Source: Lutraria lutraria | Taxonomy: Eukaryota; Mollusca; Bivalvia; Venerida; Mactridae | Length of the DNA: 64,000 nucleotides | Reading direction: 5' to 3' | Assembly: GCA_964023205.1 (NCBI GenBank) | Contig: OZ026842.1 | Location: forward strand, 37,773,501 to 37,837,500 | Shown: piece after piece, positions 14,485 through 26,481 of the stretch | How the letters are laid out: every line of letters starts with the position of its first letter | How positions within the stretch are numbered: the first letter of the stretch is position 1 | The notes under the pieces: model-generated | Told to the model about the DNA's origin: nothing | The model's input: the letters and a program-made list of their open reading frames with translations, nothing else | Database searches by the model: none | Program-made: the position numbers and the translations under genes

Positions 14485-17365
14485 GATGTTCATTGTTTGT
14501 CAACTACAAATTTTGATCAAATGACCTATTCAATGACCCTTTAGAATGTGCATTAATTGTAAACATACATTTATTAAAATTATTACTTCAATATTTTTGT
14601 TTTATATATTTTTAATGCCAAATTATGATTGAAAATCATAATAAATGACCTGATATATTTTTCATTGATTATTTTATGAACTTATATAATGTGCACGAAT
14701 TTTATATAGATATTAGAGAGAATTATTCCTGCCATATTTATTTACATGTTTGAAACCTAAATATTGATTTAATACCCTAATAAATGTGGTTATGAGATGT
14801 TCATTGTTTGTCAACTACAAATTTTTATCAAATGACCCATTCAATGACCCTTTAGAATGTGCATTAATTGTAAACATACATTTATTAAAATTATTACTTC
14901 AATATTTTTGTTTTATATATTTTTAATGCCAAATTATGATTGAAAATCATAATAAATGACCTGATATATTTTTCATTGATTATTTTATGAACTTATATAA
15001 TGTGCATGAATTTTATATAGATATTAAAGAGAATTATTCCTGCCATATTTATTTACATGTTTGAAACCTAAATATAGATTTAATACCCTAATAAATGAGA
15101 TTATGAGAGATGTTCATTGTTTGTCAACTACTAAAATTTGATCAAATGACCTCTTTAATGACCCTTTAGAATGTGCATTAATTGTAAACATACATTTATT
15201 AAAATTATTACTTCAATATTTTTGTTTTATATATTTTAATGCCAAATTATGATAGAAAATCATAATAAATGACCTCATATATTGTACATTGATTATTTTA
15301 TGAACTTATATAATGTGCATGAATTTTATATAGATATTAAAGAGAATTATTCCTGCCATATTTATTTACATGTTTGAAACCTAAATATTGATTTAATACC
15401 CTAATAAATGAGGTTATGAGATGTTCATTGTTTGTCAACTACAAATATTTATCAAATTACCTATTTAATGACCCTTTAGAATGTGCATAAATTGAAAACA
15501 TACATTTATTAAAATAATTGCTAAAATATTTTTGTTTACATATTTTAATGCCAAATTATGATTGAAAATCATAATAAATGACCTCATATATTGTTCATTT
15601 ATTATTTTATGAAGTTTTATAATGTGCATGAATTTTATATAGATAATAAAGGGAATTATTACTGTCATATTTATTTACATGTTTGAAACCTAAATATTGA
15701 TTTAATACCCTAATTAATGAGGTTATGAGAGATGTTCATTGTTTGTCAACTACTAAAATTTGATCAAATGACCTCTTTAATGACCCTTTAGAATGTGCAT
15801 TAATTGTAAACATACATTTATTAAAATTATTACTTCAATATTTTTGTTTTATATATTTTAATGCCAAATTATGATAGAAAATCATAATAAATGACCTCAT
15901 ATATTGTTCATTGATTATTTTATGAACTTATATAATGTGCATGAATTTTATATAGATATTAAAGAGAATTATTCCTGCCATATTTATTTACATGTTTGAA
16001 ACCTAAATATTGATTTAATACCCTAATAAATGAGGTTATGAGATGTTCATTGTTTGTCAACTACAAAGTTTGATCAAATGACCTATTTAATGACCCTTTA
16101 GAATGTGCATTAATTGTAAACATACATTTATTAAAATTATTGCTTCAATATTTTTGTTTTACATATTTTAATGCCAAATTATGATTGAAAATCATAATAA
16201 ATGACCTCATATATTGTTCATTGATTATTTTATGAACTTATATAATGTGCATAAATTGTATATAGATATTTAAGGGAATTATTACTGCCATATTTATTTA
16301 CATGTTTGAAACCTAAATATTGATTTAATACCCTAATAAATGAGGTTATGAGATGTTCATTGTTTGTCAACTACAAATTTTTATCAAATTACCTATTTAA
16401 TGACCCTTTAGAATGTGCATTAATTGTAAACATACATTTATTAAAATTATTACTTCAATATTTTTGTTTTATATATTTTTAATGCCAAATTATGATTGAA
16501 AATCATAATAAATGACCTGATATATTGTTCATTGATTATTTTATGAACCTATATAATGTGCATGAATTTTATATAGATATTAAAGAGAATTATTCCTGCC
16601 ATATTTATTTACATGTTTGAAACCTAAATATTGATTTAATACCCTAATAAATGAGGTTATGAGATGTTCATTGTTTGTCAACTACAAAGTTTGATCAAAT
16701 GACCTATTTAATGACCCTTTAGAATGTGCATTAATTGTAAACATACATTTATTAAAATTATTGCTTCAATATTTTTGTTTTACATATTTTAATGCCAAAT
16801 TATGATTGAAAATCATAATAAATTACCTCATATATTGTTCATTGATTATTTTATGAACTTATATAATGTGCATGAATTTTATATAGATATTTAAGGGAAT
16901 TATTCCTGCCATGGTTATTTACATGTTTGAAAGCTAAATATTGATTAAATACCCTAATAAATGAGGTTATGAGATGTTCATTGTTTGTCAACTACAAATT
17001 TTGATCAAATGACCTATTTAATGACCCTTTAGAATGTGCATTTATGGTAAAAATACATTTATTTAAATTATTGCTTCAATATTTTTGTTTTACGTATTTT
17101 AATACCAAATTATGATTGAAAATCATAATAAATGACCTCATATATTGTTCATTGATTATTTTATGAAGTTTTATAATGTGCATGAATTTTATATAGATAG
17201 TAAAGGGAATTATTCCTGTCATATTTATTTACATGTTTGAAAGCTAAATATTGATTTAATACCCTAATAAATGAGGTTATGAGATGTTCATTGTTTGTCA
17301 ACTACAAATTTTGATCAAATGACCTATTTAATGACCCTTTAGAATGTGCATTTATAGAACTATTC

Positions 17366-18065
17366 CTGCCATATTTATTTACATGTTTGAAAGCCAAATT
17401 TTGATTAAATACCCTAATACTTGAGGTTATAAGCAATTCATTACTTGTCAGCTGCAATTTTGATCAAATAACCAATTAAAGATCCCTTAAAAAGTGTATT
17501 AATTGTAAAGATACATTTATTAAAATTATTGCTTCAATATTTTTGTTTTACATATTTTAATGCCAAATTATGATTAAATACCATAATAAATGAGCTGATA
17601 AGATGTTCATTATTTGTCAACTTCAAATTTTGATCAAATAACCTATTTTATGACCCTTTAGATTGTGCATTAATTGTAAATAATTGTTGATAATTACTGC
17701 TTCAATAGTTTTGTTTTACATATTTTAATGCCAAATTATGATTAAATATCGTAATAAATGAGGTTATGAGATGTTCATTGTTTGTCAACTGCAAATTTTG
17801 ATCAAAAAACCTATTTAATGACCTTTTAGAATGTGCATTAATTGTAAACATACATTTATTGAAATTATTGCTTCAATATTTTTTTTTGATTGATATATTA
17901 TTTTTGCTTTATCAAAGGGAAATCTTGATTAATGACATTATTGAATGTGCATGAACGGTAAACATGAATTAAACAGACTTACTAAGGCAATATTCATTTA
18001 TATATATTTCAATACCAAATTTTGATTGAATACCCTGCTTAATTGACTTAATGTTTCGTGTGTGA
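17366..18065. repeat. Decayed edge of the satellite array
   Basis: Satellite text continues, but with many substitutions and truncated units. TTTGTCAACT-like starts recur at about 17,434, 17,612 and 17,784 at irregular spacing, and the last traces (AATGTGCATGAA, TTGATTAA-type words) fade near 18,060. This is the expected boundary pattern for an array homogenised in its interior but not at its margin. Confidence 0.8.
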
Positions 18066-18649
18066 TAGTTATCAAAAGGAAATATTTGATTAAATACAAT
18101 GAAAAATTCATCTTAGTTGAATGTTAGCTTTACATTTTATACACCTTGACTTATTTTTAGACATAGTTTAGCACAAACACGGTTTTACCATATATACGAT
18201 AATTTTATAGTACATGTATAATTATTCTAACTTTGTTGATAAACGTTGACAAGCGCATGCTATTATACATCGCGAACATATTTCGAAAAAATACGCCAAC
18301 CGGTAGGGTTTCATTTTATGCAAATCTAGTCCACAGACATTATATTTACGTAACATTTTTGTTGTTGTTGTTGTTCGAATAGTCATATTTTGATTACCTA
18401 TCCTTATGTCTTGAACCCTAATCATTATGTTAAATATCTTATGTTAAGTATTTGAAAGTTGAAATTACTTAAAATGTTCAAAAATTTAAGAAAAATAATG
18501 TTTTCCTATTCCTAAAAAAATAGTGCATTGTGAGGTTAAATTATGTGAGGGGCCTATCAGTGTGACAGTTAGGTGCTAGTGTACGAGAAAATCCACCTAC
18601 TTCAAATCCATCCTAAATAATCCTAATCCAAATTTTATTTAACAAACAC
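18066..18649. other. AT-rich non-coding flank of the satellite
   Basis: No gene is seen. A short (TTG)n microsatellite lies at about 18,358-18,375. A 67-codon open frame on the minus strand here has no recognisable domain or splice context. Confidence 0.5.
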
Positions 18650-18876
18650 AAATACAACACAGCACAAACACTACACGTATAACACTAAGCACAAACATTA
18701 TGCTCAAAACACTAAACACAAACACTATGCACAAAACACTAAGCACAAACACTATGCGCAAAACACTATTCGCAAAACACTAAGCACAAACACTATGCGC
18801 AGAACACTAAGCACAAACACTATGCACAATCACTAAGCACAAACACTACACTGATCACTCATCACAAACACAAAGC
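18650..18876. repeat. Minisatellite, ~27 bp unit (two ~13 bp half-units)
   Basis: Repeats of AACACTAAGCACAAACACTA followed by TGCGCA(A/G), with about eight imperfect units. Each unit is itself two related half-units (ACTAAGCACAAAC and ACTATGCACAAA). Purely non-coding in appearance. Confidence 0.85.
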
Positions 18877-20289
18877 ATATTTCTATAAAACAGTATTGAA
18901 AAAAGCAGTCTCGACCAAAACTTCAAATTAGTTTAGTTATTATAGTATACAGGTTTGCCCTGAAATGAAATGGCAAATCATTAAATACAAATCACATTTT
19001 AATTTTTGATGAATAAGTACATAATAAAAGTTACAGAGTGTCAAGTTCAAGGGCACAAGTCAAGTAATTATGAACTTGTAACTTACTTAAACGTTAATAT
19101 CTTTCAGTAATAAATGAAAAGACATTATTAAAAATACAGAAAGATATGATAATTCTAGAAAAACAGCTTTTGGAAAATATAAATGCTGTCCAAAATGATC
19201 ACTATTCAAAAAGATTTGAGGCTTTTATTGGCAGGTGGCCTTCATTCAGATGTTACTTTGTTGTGTATAATCAATGACAGTTTTTCATAGAATGTCCTTT
19301 TTTCACAAGGTGGCCGTCTTCGGAGATATACGCCAACACAGTTTTGACTGTATGTAAGCTAGAACAAGTTAAAAACTTTCAATCAGCCATACATGCATAT
19401 ATGTATGTATATAAAAAATAAGTAAATCTACATAAGATGTGTAATATGTTTGGAGTAGGTAAAAGTATACTTATCCACAAAAACTGTATCCCTGCTGCAA
19501 TACTGCTGAATAGGTGCAATCACTACCGCTGTATTATGAAATCAGAGACATATTAACATCAATAGATGTTCAATTAATAATAAGTAGCCGGGTAAAGGAC
19601 TAAAATACTAATGATCAAATAATAGTCATTTATTACTAGTAGAAATGCTTATGTAAATTGATTCAAAATTAAAGCTTTACTCTTTCTGTTTTAGTATTTA
19701 TGTTATTAATAATTGTACGTTTACAGTCTACATTGCTATGAAGTGTGACCACATGAGTACATCACTCTGTGATGGAAATAAAAAGGATATGAGTTTTTTT
19801 CTGTACATAAGAACAATTCATCATTAACAACGTGTTAATAACTTGCACGAACCAGGAAATATAACGATTAGAAAAAACTGTACCTGTAAGTAACTTTCAA
19901 TCAATTAATGTGGTAATCTACGTATGTATGAAATAGATACATGTATTTACAAGTTAGTGAAAGTATAGTCACCAGTACAAAATGGTTATCTTCACTGCAA
20001 GGCTGTACATAATCCAGCAATCACTATTGTTGATACATAACATCTGAATAAGTATAACATATCAATAAAAAATTCAGTTACACGTTATTGGGTACATCTG
20101 ATTAATTAGCCTATTTGATGAAATTATAGAATGAGCAAGAATTCTGAATATACTACAATCAGAATTATTGCCTGGCTTTTATGTTTACAGGAGGGGAGAC
20201 CATTCTGTTGAAAAAAATCATGAATATATCACAATGAAATCTTTAATATCTATCAATATCAAAAGTCCAAAATTGAGTTGAAAGTTTCG
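18877..20289. other. Unique AT-rich non-coding DNA with one MITE-like remnant
   Basis: No gene is recognisable in any frame. About 19,190-19,352 is a copy of the GGCCTTTATTGACAGGTGGCC-type MITE family also found in WRAP53 intron 1 and downstream; see that entry. Nothing else stands out. Confidence 0.5.
19190..19352 (+). mobile_element. MITE-like element, 'tttatt-gacaggtggcc' family, copy 1
   Basis: Contains TTTTATTGGCAGGTGGCC, ATAATCAATGACAGTTTTT, a GGTGGCC-TTCGGAG block and the end CAGTTTTGACTGTATG. Three further copies share the same order of words: 35,460-35,606, 46,425-46,562 and 52,148-52,272. The TTGACTGTA end resembles the CAGTCAAA-type ends of Tc1/pogo-derived MITEs, but I could not define paired termini with certainty. 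Confidence 0.55.
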
Positions 20290-23200
20290 AACTCTGTCCA
20301 CAGTCTGGCTCTTTACAATTAGTCAAGCACTATATTGACAGTCCAGTCCATAACTAGTCAAGGAATGTAGCAATAGTCCAGCACTTCACTCTACTCCACT
20401 ACACTTTCAATAGACCTGTCCTCTATCAATAGTGTAGCATTTTAACAATAGTCAAAAACTCTACTGATAGTTCACCTCACAATTAAAATTCCATAATTAA
20501 ATCAATAGTCAATAATAATTAATAATCTGTTAATAGTGCACTAACTCTAACTATAGACCAGGGCTGTAACAATAGTCTTGCTCTCAAGTAATATTCCAAA
20601 ATCTACTGTAGTACACTACTCTATCAATTGTCCACTACTCTTACCAAGAGTCCACAGCTCTATCAAAAATCTAACTGAATATCAATAGTATACTACCTGT
20701 ATCAAAAGTCTATTACTCTATCAATGGTCCACTACTCTATCAATAGTCCACTACTCTACCATTTGTCAAGTACTCTATCAATAGTTGACTACTCTATTAG
20801 TAGTCGGGTAATCTACCAATAGTCCAATATTCTCTCCATAATCCGTCAATCTATCAATAGTCCAATACTCTACCAAATGTCCAGTACACTATCAATAGCC
20901 CACTACTCTATCAGTGGTCTAGTAGTCTTCCAATAGTCCATTACCCTATCAATAGTCCATTACTCTACCAAAAGTCCACTACTCTATGAGTGGTCCAGTA
21001 CTGTACCAATAGTCCATTACTCTATCGATAGTTCACTGCTCTACCAAAAGTCCACTACTCTTTTAGTGTTCCAGTACTCTATCAATAGTTCAGCTCTATA
21101 TAAATAGTCCAGTACTCTTAAAATAGTCATTACTCTACCATTAGTCCGATACTCTTATCAGTGGTCCTGTACTCTACAAATAGTCCATTACTCTATCAAA
21201 AGTCCAATACTATAACAAAAGTCAAGTACTTTATTGATTGTCCACCACTCTTATCAAGAGTCTACAGCTCTATCAAAAGTCTAAATGAATATCAATAGTC
21301 CACTACCTGTATCAAAAGTATGTTAATCTATCAATAGCTAATTATTCTATCAATAATTCAGCTCTATATCAATAGTCCACTACTCTATCAATGATCCACT
21401 ACTCTACCATTAGTCCAGTACTTTATCAAAAGCCCACTACTCTATCAGTGGTCCAGTACTCTACTACTAGTCCAGTACTCTATCAATAGCCCATTACTCA
21501 TATCAAAAGTCCACAGCTCTATCAAAAGTCTAACTGAATATCAATAGTACACTACTTTTACAATAGCCCACTACTATATTAGTGGTCTAATACTCTACCA
21601 TAAGTCGAGTACTTTTTTAATAGTTCACTACTGTATCACTAGTACAGTGTTCTATCAATAGTCCTCTACTCTACCATTAGTCAAGTACTCTATCAATAGT
21701 TGACTACTCTATCAGTAGTCCGGTAATCTACCAATAGTCCAATATTCTCTCAATAATCCATCAATCTATCAATAGTCCAATACTCAACAAAATGTCCAGT
21801 ACACTATCTATTGCCCACTACTCTATCAGTGGTCTAGTAGTCTACCAATAGTCCATTACCCTATCAATAGTTCACTACTCTACCAAAAGTCCATTACACT
21901 ATCAATAGCCCACTACTCTATCAGTGGTCTAGTAGTCTACCAATAGTCCATTACCCTATCAATAGTCCATTACTCTACCAAAAGTCCACTACTCAATTAG
22001 TGGTCCAGTACTCTACCAACAGTCCATTACTCTATCAATAGTTCAGCTCTATATAAATAGTCCAGTACTCTACAAATAGTCCATTACTCTATCAAAAGTC
22101 CACTACTATAACAAAAGTCAAGTACTTTATCAATTGTCCACCACTCTTATCAAGAGTCCACAGCTCTATCAAACGTCTAAATGAATATCAATAGTATACT
22201 ACCTGTATCAAAAGTATGTTAATCTATCAATAGCCCATACTTCTATCAATAATTCAGCTCTATATCAATAGTCCACTACGCTATCAATGATCCACTACTC
22301 TACCATTAGACCAGTACTTTATCAAAAGCCCGCTACTCTATCAGTGGTCCAGTACTCTACTATTAGTCCAGTACTCTATCAATAGCCCATTACTCTATCA
22401 ATGGTCCAATACTCTACCATAAGTCGAGTACTTTTTAATAGTTCACTACTGTATCACTAGTACAGTGCTCTATCAATAGTCCATTACTCTATCAATAGTC
22501 CACTACTCTATCAGTAGTTCCGCCCTCCACCAATAGTCCAGTACTTTATCAATAGTCCCCTACAGTAACTCTTATCAAGAGTCCACAGCTCTATCAAAAA
22601 TCTAACTGAATATCAATAGTACACTACTTTTACAATAGTCCACTACTCTATCAATAGCCCACTACTCTATCAATGGTCCAATACTCTACCATAAGTCGAG
22701 TACTTTTTAATAGTTCACTACTGTATCACTAGTACAGTGCTCAATCAATAGTCCATTACTCTATCAATAGTCCACTACTCTATCAGTAGTTCTGCCCTCC
22801 ACCAATAGTCCAGTACTTTATCAATAGTCCCCTACAGTAACTCTTATAAAGAGTCCACAGCTCTATCAAAAATCTAACTGAATATCAATAGTCCACTACC
22901 TGTATCAAAAGTTTGTTACTCTATCAATGGTCCACTACTCTACCATTTGTCCAGTACTTTACCAATAGTCCATTACTCTATCAATAGTCCATTACTCTAT
23001 CAATAGTCCACTACTCTACCAATAGTCCATTACTCTATCAATGACCCACTACTCTATCAGTGGTCCAGTACTCTACCATTAGTCCAGTACCCTATTAATA
23101 GTTCACTACTCTATCACAAGTACAGTACTCTACCAATAGTCCATTACTCTAGTAATAGTCCACTACTCTATCAGTAGTCCCTCTACCAAATGTCCAGTAC

Positions 23201-23430
23201 TCTATCAATAGTCCACTATTCTATCAATAGTCCACTATTCTATCAATAGTCCAGTACCTATTCCATGGTCCAGAACATATCATTTGTCTAGTACATAACA
23301 ATATTACAATACCCTATTAAAATCACATATCTTTGAAACTAGTCCAATACTCTATCAATAAACCAGAACTCTGTTGTTAGTCCAGTACTCTTATCCATAG
23401 TCCAGCAATAGTCAACAGTCGTAACATCAA
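20290..23430. repeat. 3.1 kb minisatellite of 19 bp units
   Basis: About 160 imperfect copies of CTCTATCAATAGTCCACTA (19 bp). Common variants within units are ACCAATAGTCC, ATCAGTGGTCC, ACCATTAGTCC and ATCAAAAGTCC. Larger blocks recur inside the array. One block starting GTCAAGTACTCTATCAATAG occurs at about 20,765 and 21,680. A block with ACCATAAGTCGAGTACT occurs at about 21,597, 22,408 and 22,687, the last two offset by 279 bp. A leaf containing TAACTGAATATCAATAG recurs six times. No open frame persists. The array therefore grew both by single-unit slippage and by block duplication. Confidence 0.93.
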
Positions 23431-24582
23431 ACCAAGTGTCATTTCAAATATGCAATTAATTTTAGTTCATCCAATAGATCTAACAAATGACTAAATCTAT
23501 GTTTGTACTGCATTTATAGTGGATAAAAAAGATTACCTGACTAACACCAAGGTGATCAAATAATGAACACAATAGGAACAACAAATCTCATGATATTTTC
23601 CTTGAATGTGCTTTTATCACAGACTGTAAGATACTTCAAACAGAATGATAAACACAGATACCAACGTGTTGGAATACATTACAATATGTGAAGCTTAATA
23701 AAGTTTTATGTAACATCTAATATGAACTAAGTAACCTAACCTTGCAATTTGACTAAGATCAAATGATGCCAAATGATCATGTATATTGCATACATATATA
23801 TTTATTTAAATCAAGAAAAAGCAGGTATACTGACTTACCTGTCACATGGCATATCAACTATAAATACATATAGACATGAAAAGCATTCCACAATTCAGTA
23901 GCTTGGCTTGCCATTACAAATGTACCTTGTAAGTTCATGCAAAATGACAGCAAATATAAAATTAGAAATTAAAACCATTCTTAAACTAGAAATAATGATA
24001 CTACATATCAGAACATTTTACAATTACAAACGTATACAGTAACATATAATTTTGAAATATGTTATCTGTATGGTATATGCATTATAAGGCCACATACAGA
24101 ATTTTAATCTTCTAAGTATATTGAATAAAAACATCATACTTGAGCTAATGATACCGATATAAATCACATATATCTTTACTAGTAATAAGGTTGGCACGAA
24201 TTGCGCAAATGTCCGCCTTCATTGTGAAATTCTTAATCAGCACACTCAAGGACTTATGAATATGTATGTATATTAGTCATTGGCACACTGTATCCCCTTC
24301 CGACAGCTCTCTCAAGCTAGATCCATCACTTGTTCAAAACAAAATATTCGACAATATCATGAAGTTAGACTTAGCTTTAATGAGCAAATAAGATTTCTCG
24401 GTTTAATATTTGTATCTGACAAACAGAACAACCGCTCAAGCTTCACGTGTCGTCCGAAAACAATTACAGTATCGACATGACACGTTGGAAATGACACGAC
24501 AAACTAACAAACACATCATTGTAAATATAAAATATACCATACGTAACTTAATTCCAGATTTTCACTTGGGACTATCGCTTAC
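23431..24582. other. Non-coding, AT-rich, no gene recognised
   Basis: Open frames of 66 and 77 codons on the plus strand (24,280-24,643) overlap each other and the candidate minus-strand exon, and show no domain. If the exon at 24,583-24,745 is real, this stretch would be its downstream intron or later exons. I could not identify a convincing continuation. Confidence 0.4.
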
Positions 24583-24745
24583 ACCGCGGTTAAAGTTGAA
24601 TTTCTTTGTCTCTGCCACGCCATTCCCAGCATACCGGATGTAATCCATTTCACCGGTGTTCGGGATAAACGATTCGTGATGGGTTTGACCTTCAATGGAC
24701 AAGGACGAGCAAGGTGTCCGAGCAAAATCTTTCGTGGGGAGCAGC
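24583..24745 (-). CDS. Candidate internal coding exon of an unidentified minus-strand gene
   Basis: On the minus strand an acceptor (TTTTAATATTGACAG) precedes a 163 bp open segment ending at a good donor (CGGT|GTAAGC). The reading frame needs two bases from an upstream exon and ends in phase 0 after 54 codons. The predicted peptide is protein-like rather than repeat-like, with segments such as LLPTKDFARTP, IEGQTHHESFIPNTGE and MDYIRYAGNGVAETKKF followed by NFNRG. I do not recognise the family. If the donor is not used, the frame stops seven codons later (VSDSPK then TGA). A possible upstream partner ends at about 24,814 (ACTCGGACAG|GTTTGT on the minus strand) and is phase-compatible, but it has a stop and no start codon, so it could be 5' UTR. 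Real exon and chance ORF both remain possible. Confidence 0.35.
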
Positions 24746-25445
24746 CTGTCAATATTAAAATACATGCATGCATATATATTATACATAATATATGTCATTT
24801 CAAATTGACAAACCTGTCCGAGTAACGTGCCCGTGTCAAACTTCGTCTCGTCGAATGTCTAGTTTTTCATAAACATATTGCTTTTTTTCATGCACGAGAA
24901 AAACGTGCGCAAAACCAAGCAAAATCTTTACCACAGTATCGTATATGTAACGCGAAAGACTAATATTTCACGCTACACCATCGAAACGCGTGAAATTATT
25001 AATCATTTATAGTTTTATACACTTATAAATGACACCAAATATCAAAATGCATCATTTAAAGCCCCATTAGCTTTTTGCTATAAAAATATATGCAAAAAAC
25101 AAACAATTGCTGATATTATCCCTAAGATAAATATTACCGACGAAACAAGCCCTTTTTCTTCGAAAAACACTCCTTTCACTGTGAATTTTGCTTTTGTAAA
25201 CTTGATATATATGGAGTGCGTGACGTCACTTCATTCCGCGCGCATAATATGACTGCGGAAAACGCAGCTGTTCTATAAATAGTATTTATTTCAATGATAT
25301 AGAAAAAAGATCGATAGTGGTTTTGTTAACATGTTTTCTTGCTATAAAAAATGCACGGGAGGAAAACACACCGGATTCCTCTGTTATAGAATAAACAGAA
25401 ACTATTACGACCGATAAATTTATATGATTATATATGGGACTTTAA
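24746..25445. other. Non-coding with CRE-like site
   Basis: No gene is seen. An 8 bp palindrome TGACGTCA (CREB/ATF consensus) lies at 25,221-25,228, followed by a CpG-containing stretch (TTCCGCGCGCATAATATG). This could be promoter-like for a minus-strand gene reading into 24,745, but similar TGACGTCA-plus-GCTGTTCTAT text near 62,780 suggests it may belong to an interspersed repeat. Confidence 0.3.
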
Positions 25446-25455
25446 TTCATTTGGC

Positions 25456-25750
25456 ATGTGGTTAAAAACATGTAATGAGCGAACAGCAACTAATCACGGA
25501 GTTATTGATTTTAAAACTGTGTCCTTTCCAAGGAGTCGGCAGCATTATCCTTCCTATTTTCTCCTTTACAACGTCCATGCCTCATCCAGCACTTGCACTA
25601 GTATTTTTCGTCGGCGTGGCGCCCAAGCTCTCAAAGAATACAAACCTATTGTAATAGGAGGGGGGAAATAATGTACCCGATGTGGGGCTCGAACCCTTGA
25701 CCTCCCGCTTGCAAGTCAGATACTCTCTAAACTGGGCTAGTCGGAGTGTT
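25456..25750 (-). mobile_element. tRNA-derived SINE
   Basis: Read on the minus strand from about 25,748, the head folds like a tRNA. CCGACTAGCCCAGTTTAGAG matches the A-box/D-arm, CTGACTTGCAAGCGGGAG the anticodon arm, and AAGGGTTCGAGCCCCACA the B-box/T-arm; CCGA pairs with TCGG of the acceptor. A body of about 200 bp follows toward 25,456. The anticodon arm and acceptor are imperfect and an extended body is present, so this is a SINE rather than a tRNA gene. Confidence 0.75.
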
Positions 25751-26300
25751 AATAATACAGCCAATTTATTTACACTAATACTATTTAGTATTTACCATAC
25801 TGCCATAATATGTTCGAATCTCCGACAATATCATTTAATCTAGAAACTAGACATTCTCATACAGTGCATAAATAAGTAAAAGGTTTATTTTTGTTAATAA
25901 AACAGCAATACTTCTGTTATTTCGACCTAAAACATGGTTTGAAAATAATTGTGTCACCCCTGACAGCAAAACCAGTAACTTGATAATAACCTTTTAATTT
26001 ACGTACACGCTTCATAATGATCGTCAATCTTTGAAATTTTAATTTCAGAACTATGGCGATATATTGACCGGTTTTGTTTTTTCTAATGTAAACAGAAACA
26101 TACATGTCATAAAAGTGAATATCATTTTGAACAGTGTAATAAGTAACAAACAAATAAATAAGAGATATCCTTGCTAAATCTTCTTTTGCGAGTTTTTATC
26201 TTTCACACAAAAAGAATTAATTGTCTGTAGTCATTGTTGTTGTTTCGTCATGGGCTTTGAAAACCTGGCAATTTCTTCAATGGATGAGCTAATTTGATAC
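25751..26300. other. No feature recognised
   Basis: AT-rich sequence. The 78-codon minus-strand open frame at 25,917-26,153 has no recognisable domain and no flanking start or splice support. Confidence 0.4.
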
Positions 26301-26302
26301 TA

Positions 26303-26481
26303 CAGTGCAACCGACCTCTCCAAAGCAACACCCTTCGGGAGTAGCAAACTTATGTTGTTGGTGAGATGATGTTGTTCTAGAGAGGTTAAATTAATAGTTG
26401 AATCCTGCAGTTGGAAAAATCATGCTGTTGTTGAATGGAGGTTGCTGCTCAAGAGAGGACCGCTCTGGAGAGACTGCGTGA
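26303..26481 (+). mobile_element. Pogo/Tigger-like MITE, copy 1
   Basis: Begins TACAGTGCAACCGACCTCTCC-like and ends CGCTCTGGAGAGACTGCGTG, an imperfect inverted match of its start. Internal words (CAAAGCAACACCC, AGAGAGGTTAAATTAATAGTT, TGCTCAAGAGAGG) are shared with copies at 51,063-51,243, 58,787-58,964 and, inverted, 58,240-58,376. CAGTGCAACCTC-type termini beside TA are typical of pogo/Tigger-derived non-autonomous elements; the family assignment is inference. Confidence 0.7.

Larger units (their letters stand above)
1..17365. repeat. ~310 bp satellite array (about 55 monomers)
   Basis: A head-to-tail array whose monomers restart at about 308, 619, 931, 1240, 1550, 1860 and so on to 17,287, with spacing 308-314 bp. 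Each unit reads through TGTTCATTGTTTGTCAACTA, an ATGACCC block, AATGTGCATTAATTGTAAAC, the dyad TTATGATTGAAAATCATAA, TTTTATGAACTTATATAATG and CCTGCCATATTTATTTACAT. Units are very AT-rich and closely similar, with recurring diagnostic variants that define block duplications (listed separately). The array runs off the left edge, so its true length is unknown. It is interrupted once by a MITE and contains one internally deleted monomer. The short open frames in it are not genes. A centromeric or pericentromeric role is possible but not shown. Confidence 0.97.

Noticed and set aside
20290..23430. CRISPR-like array
   Set aside because: There are no unique spacers between repeats; units abut and vary throughout, and the genome is animal.
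25671..25750. A tRNA gene on the minus strand
   Set aside because: Good A- and B-boxes but a weak anticodon arm and an attached body; read as a SINE head.
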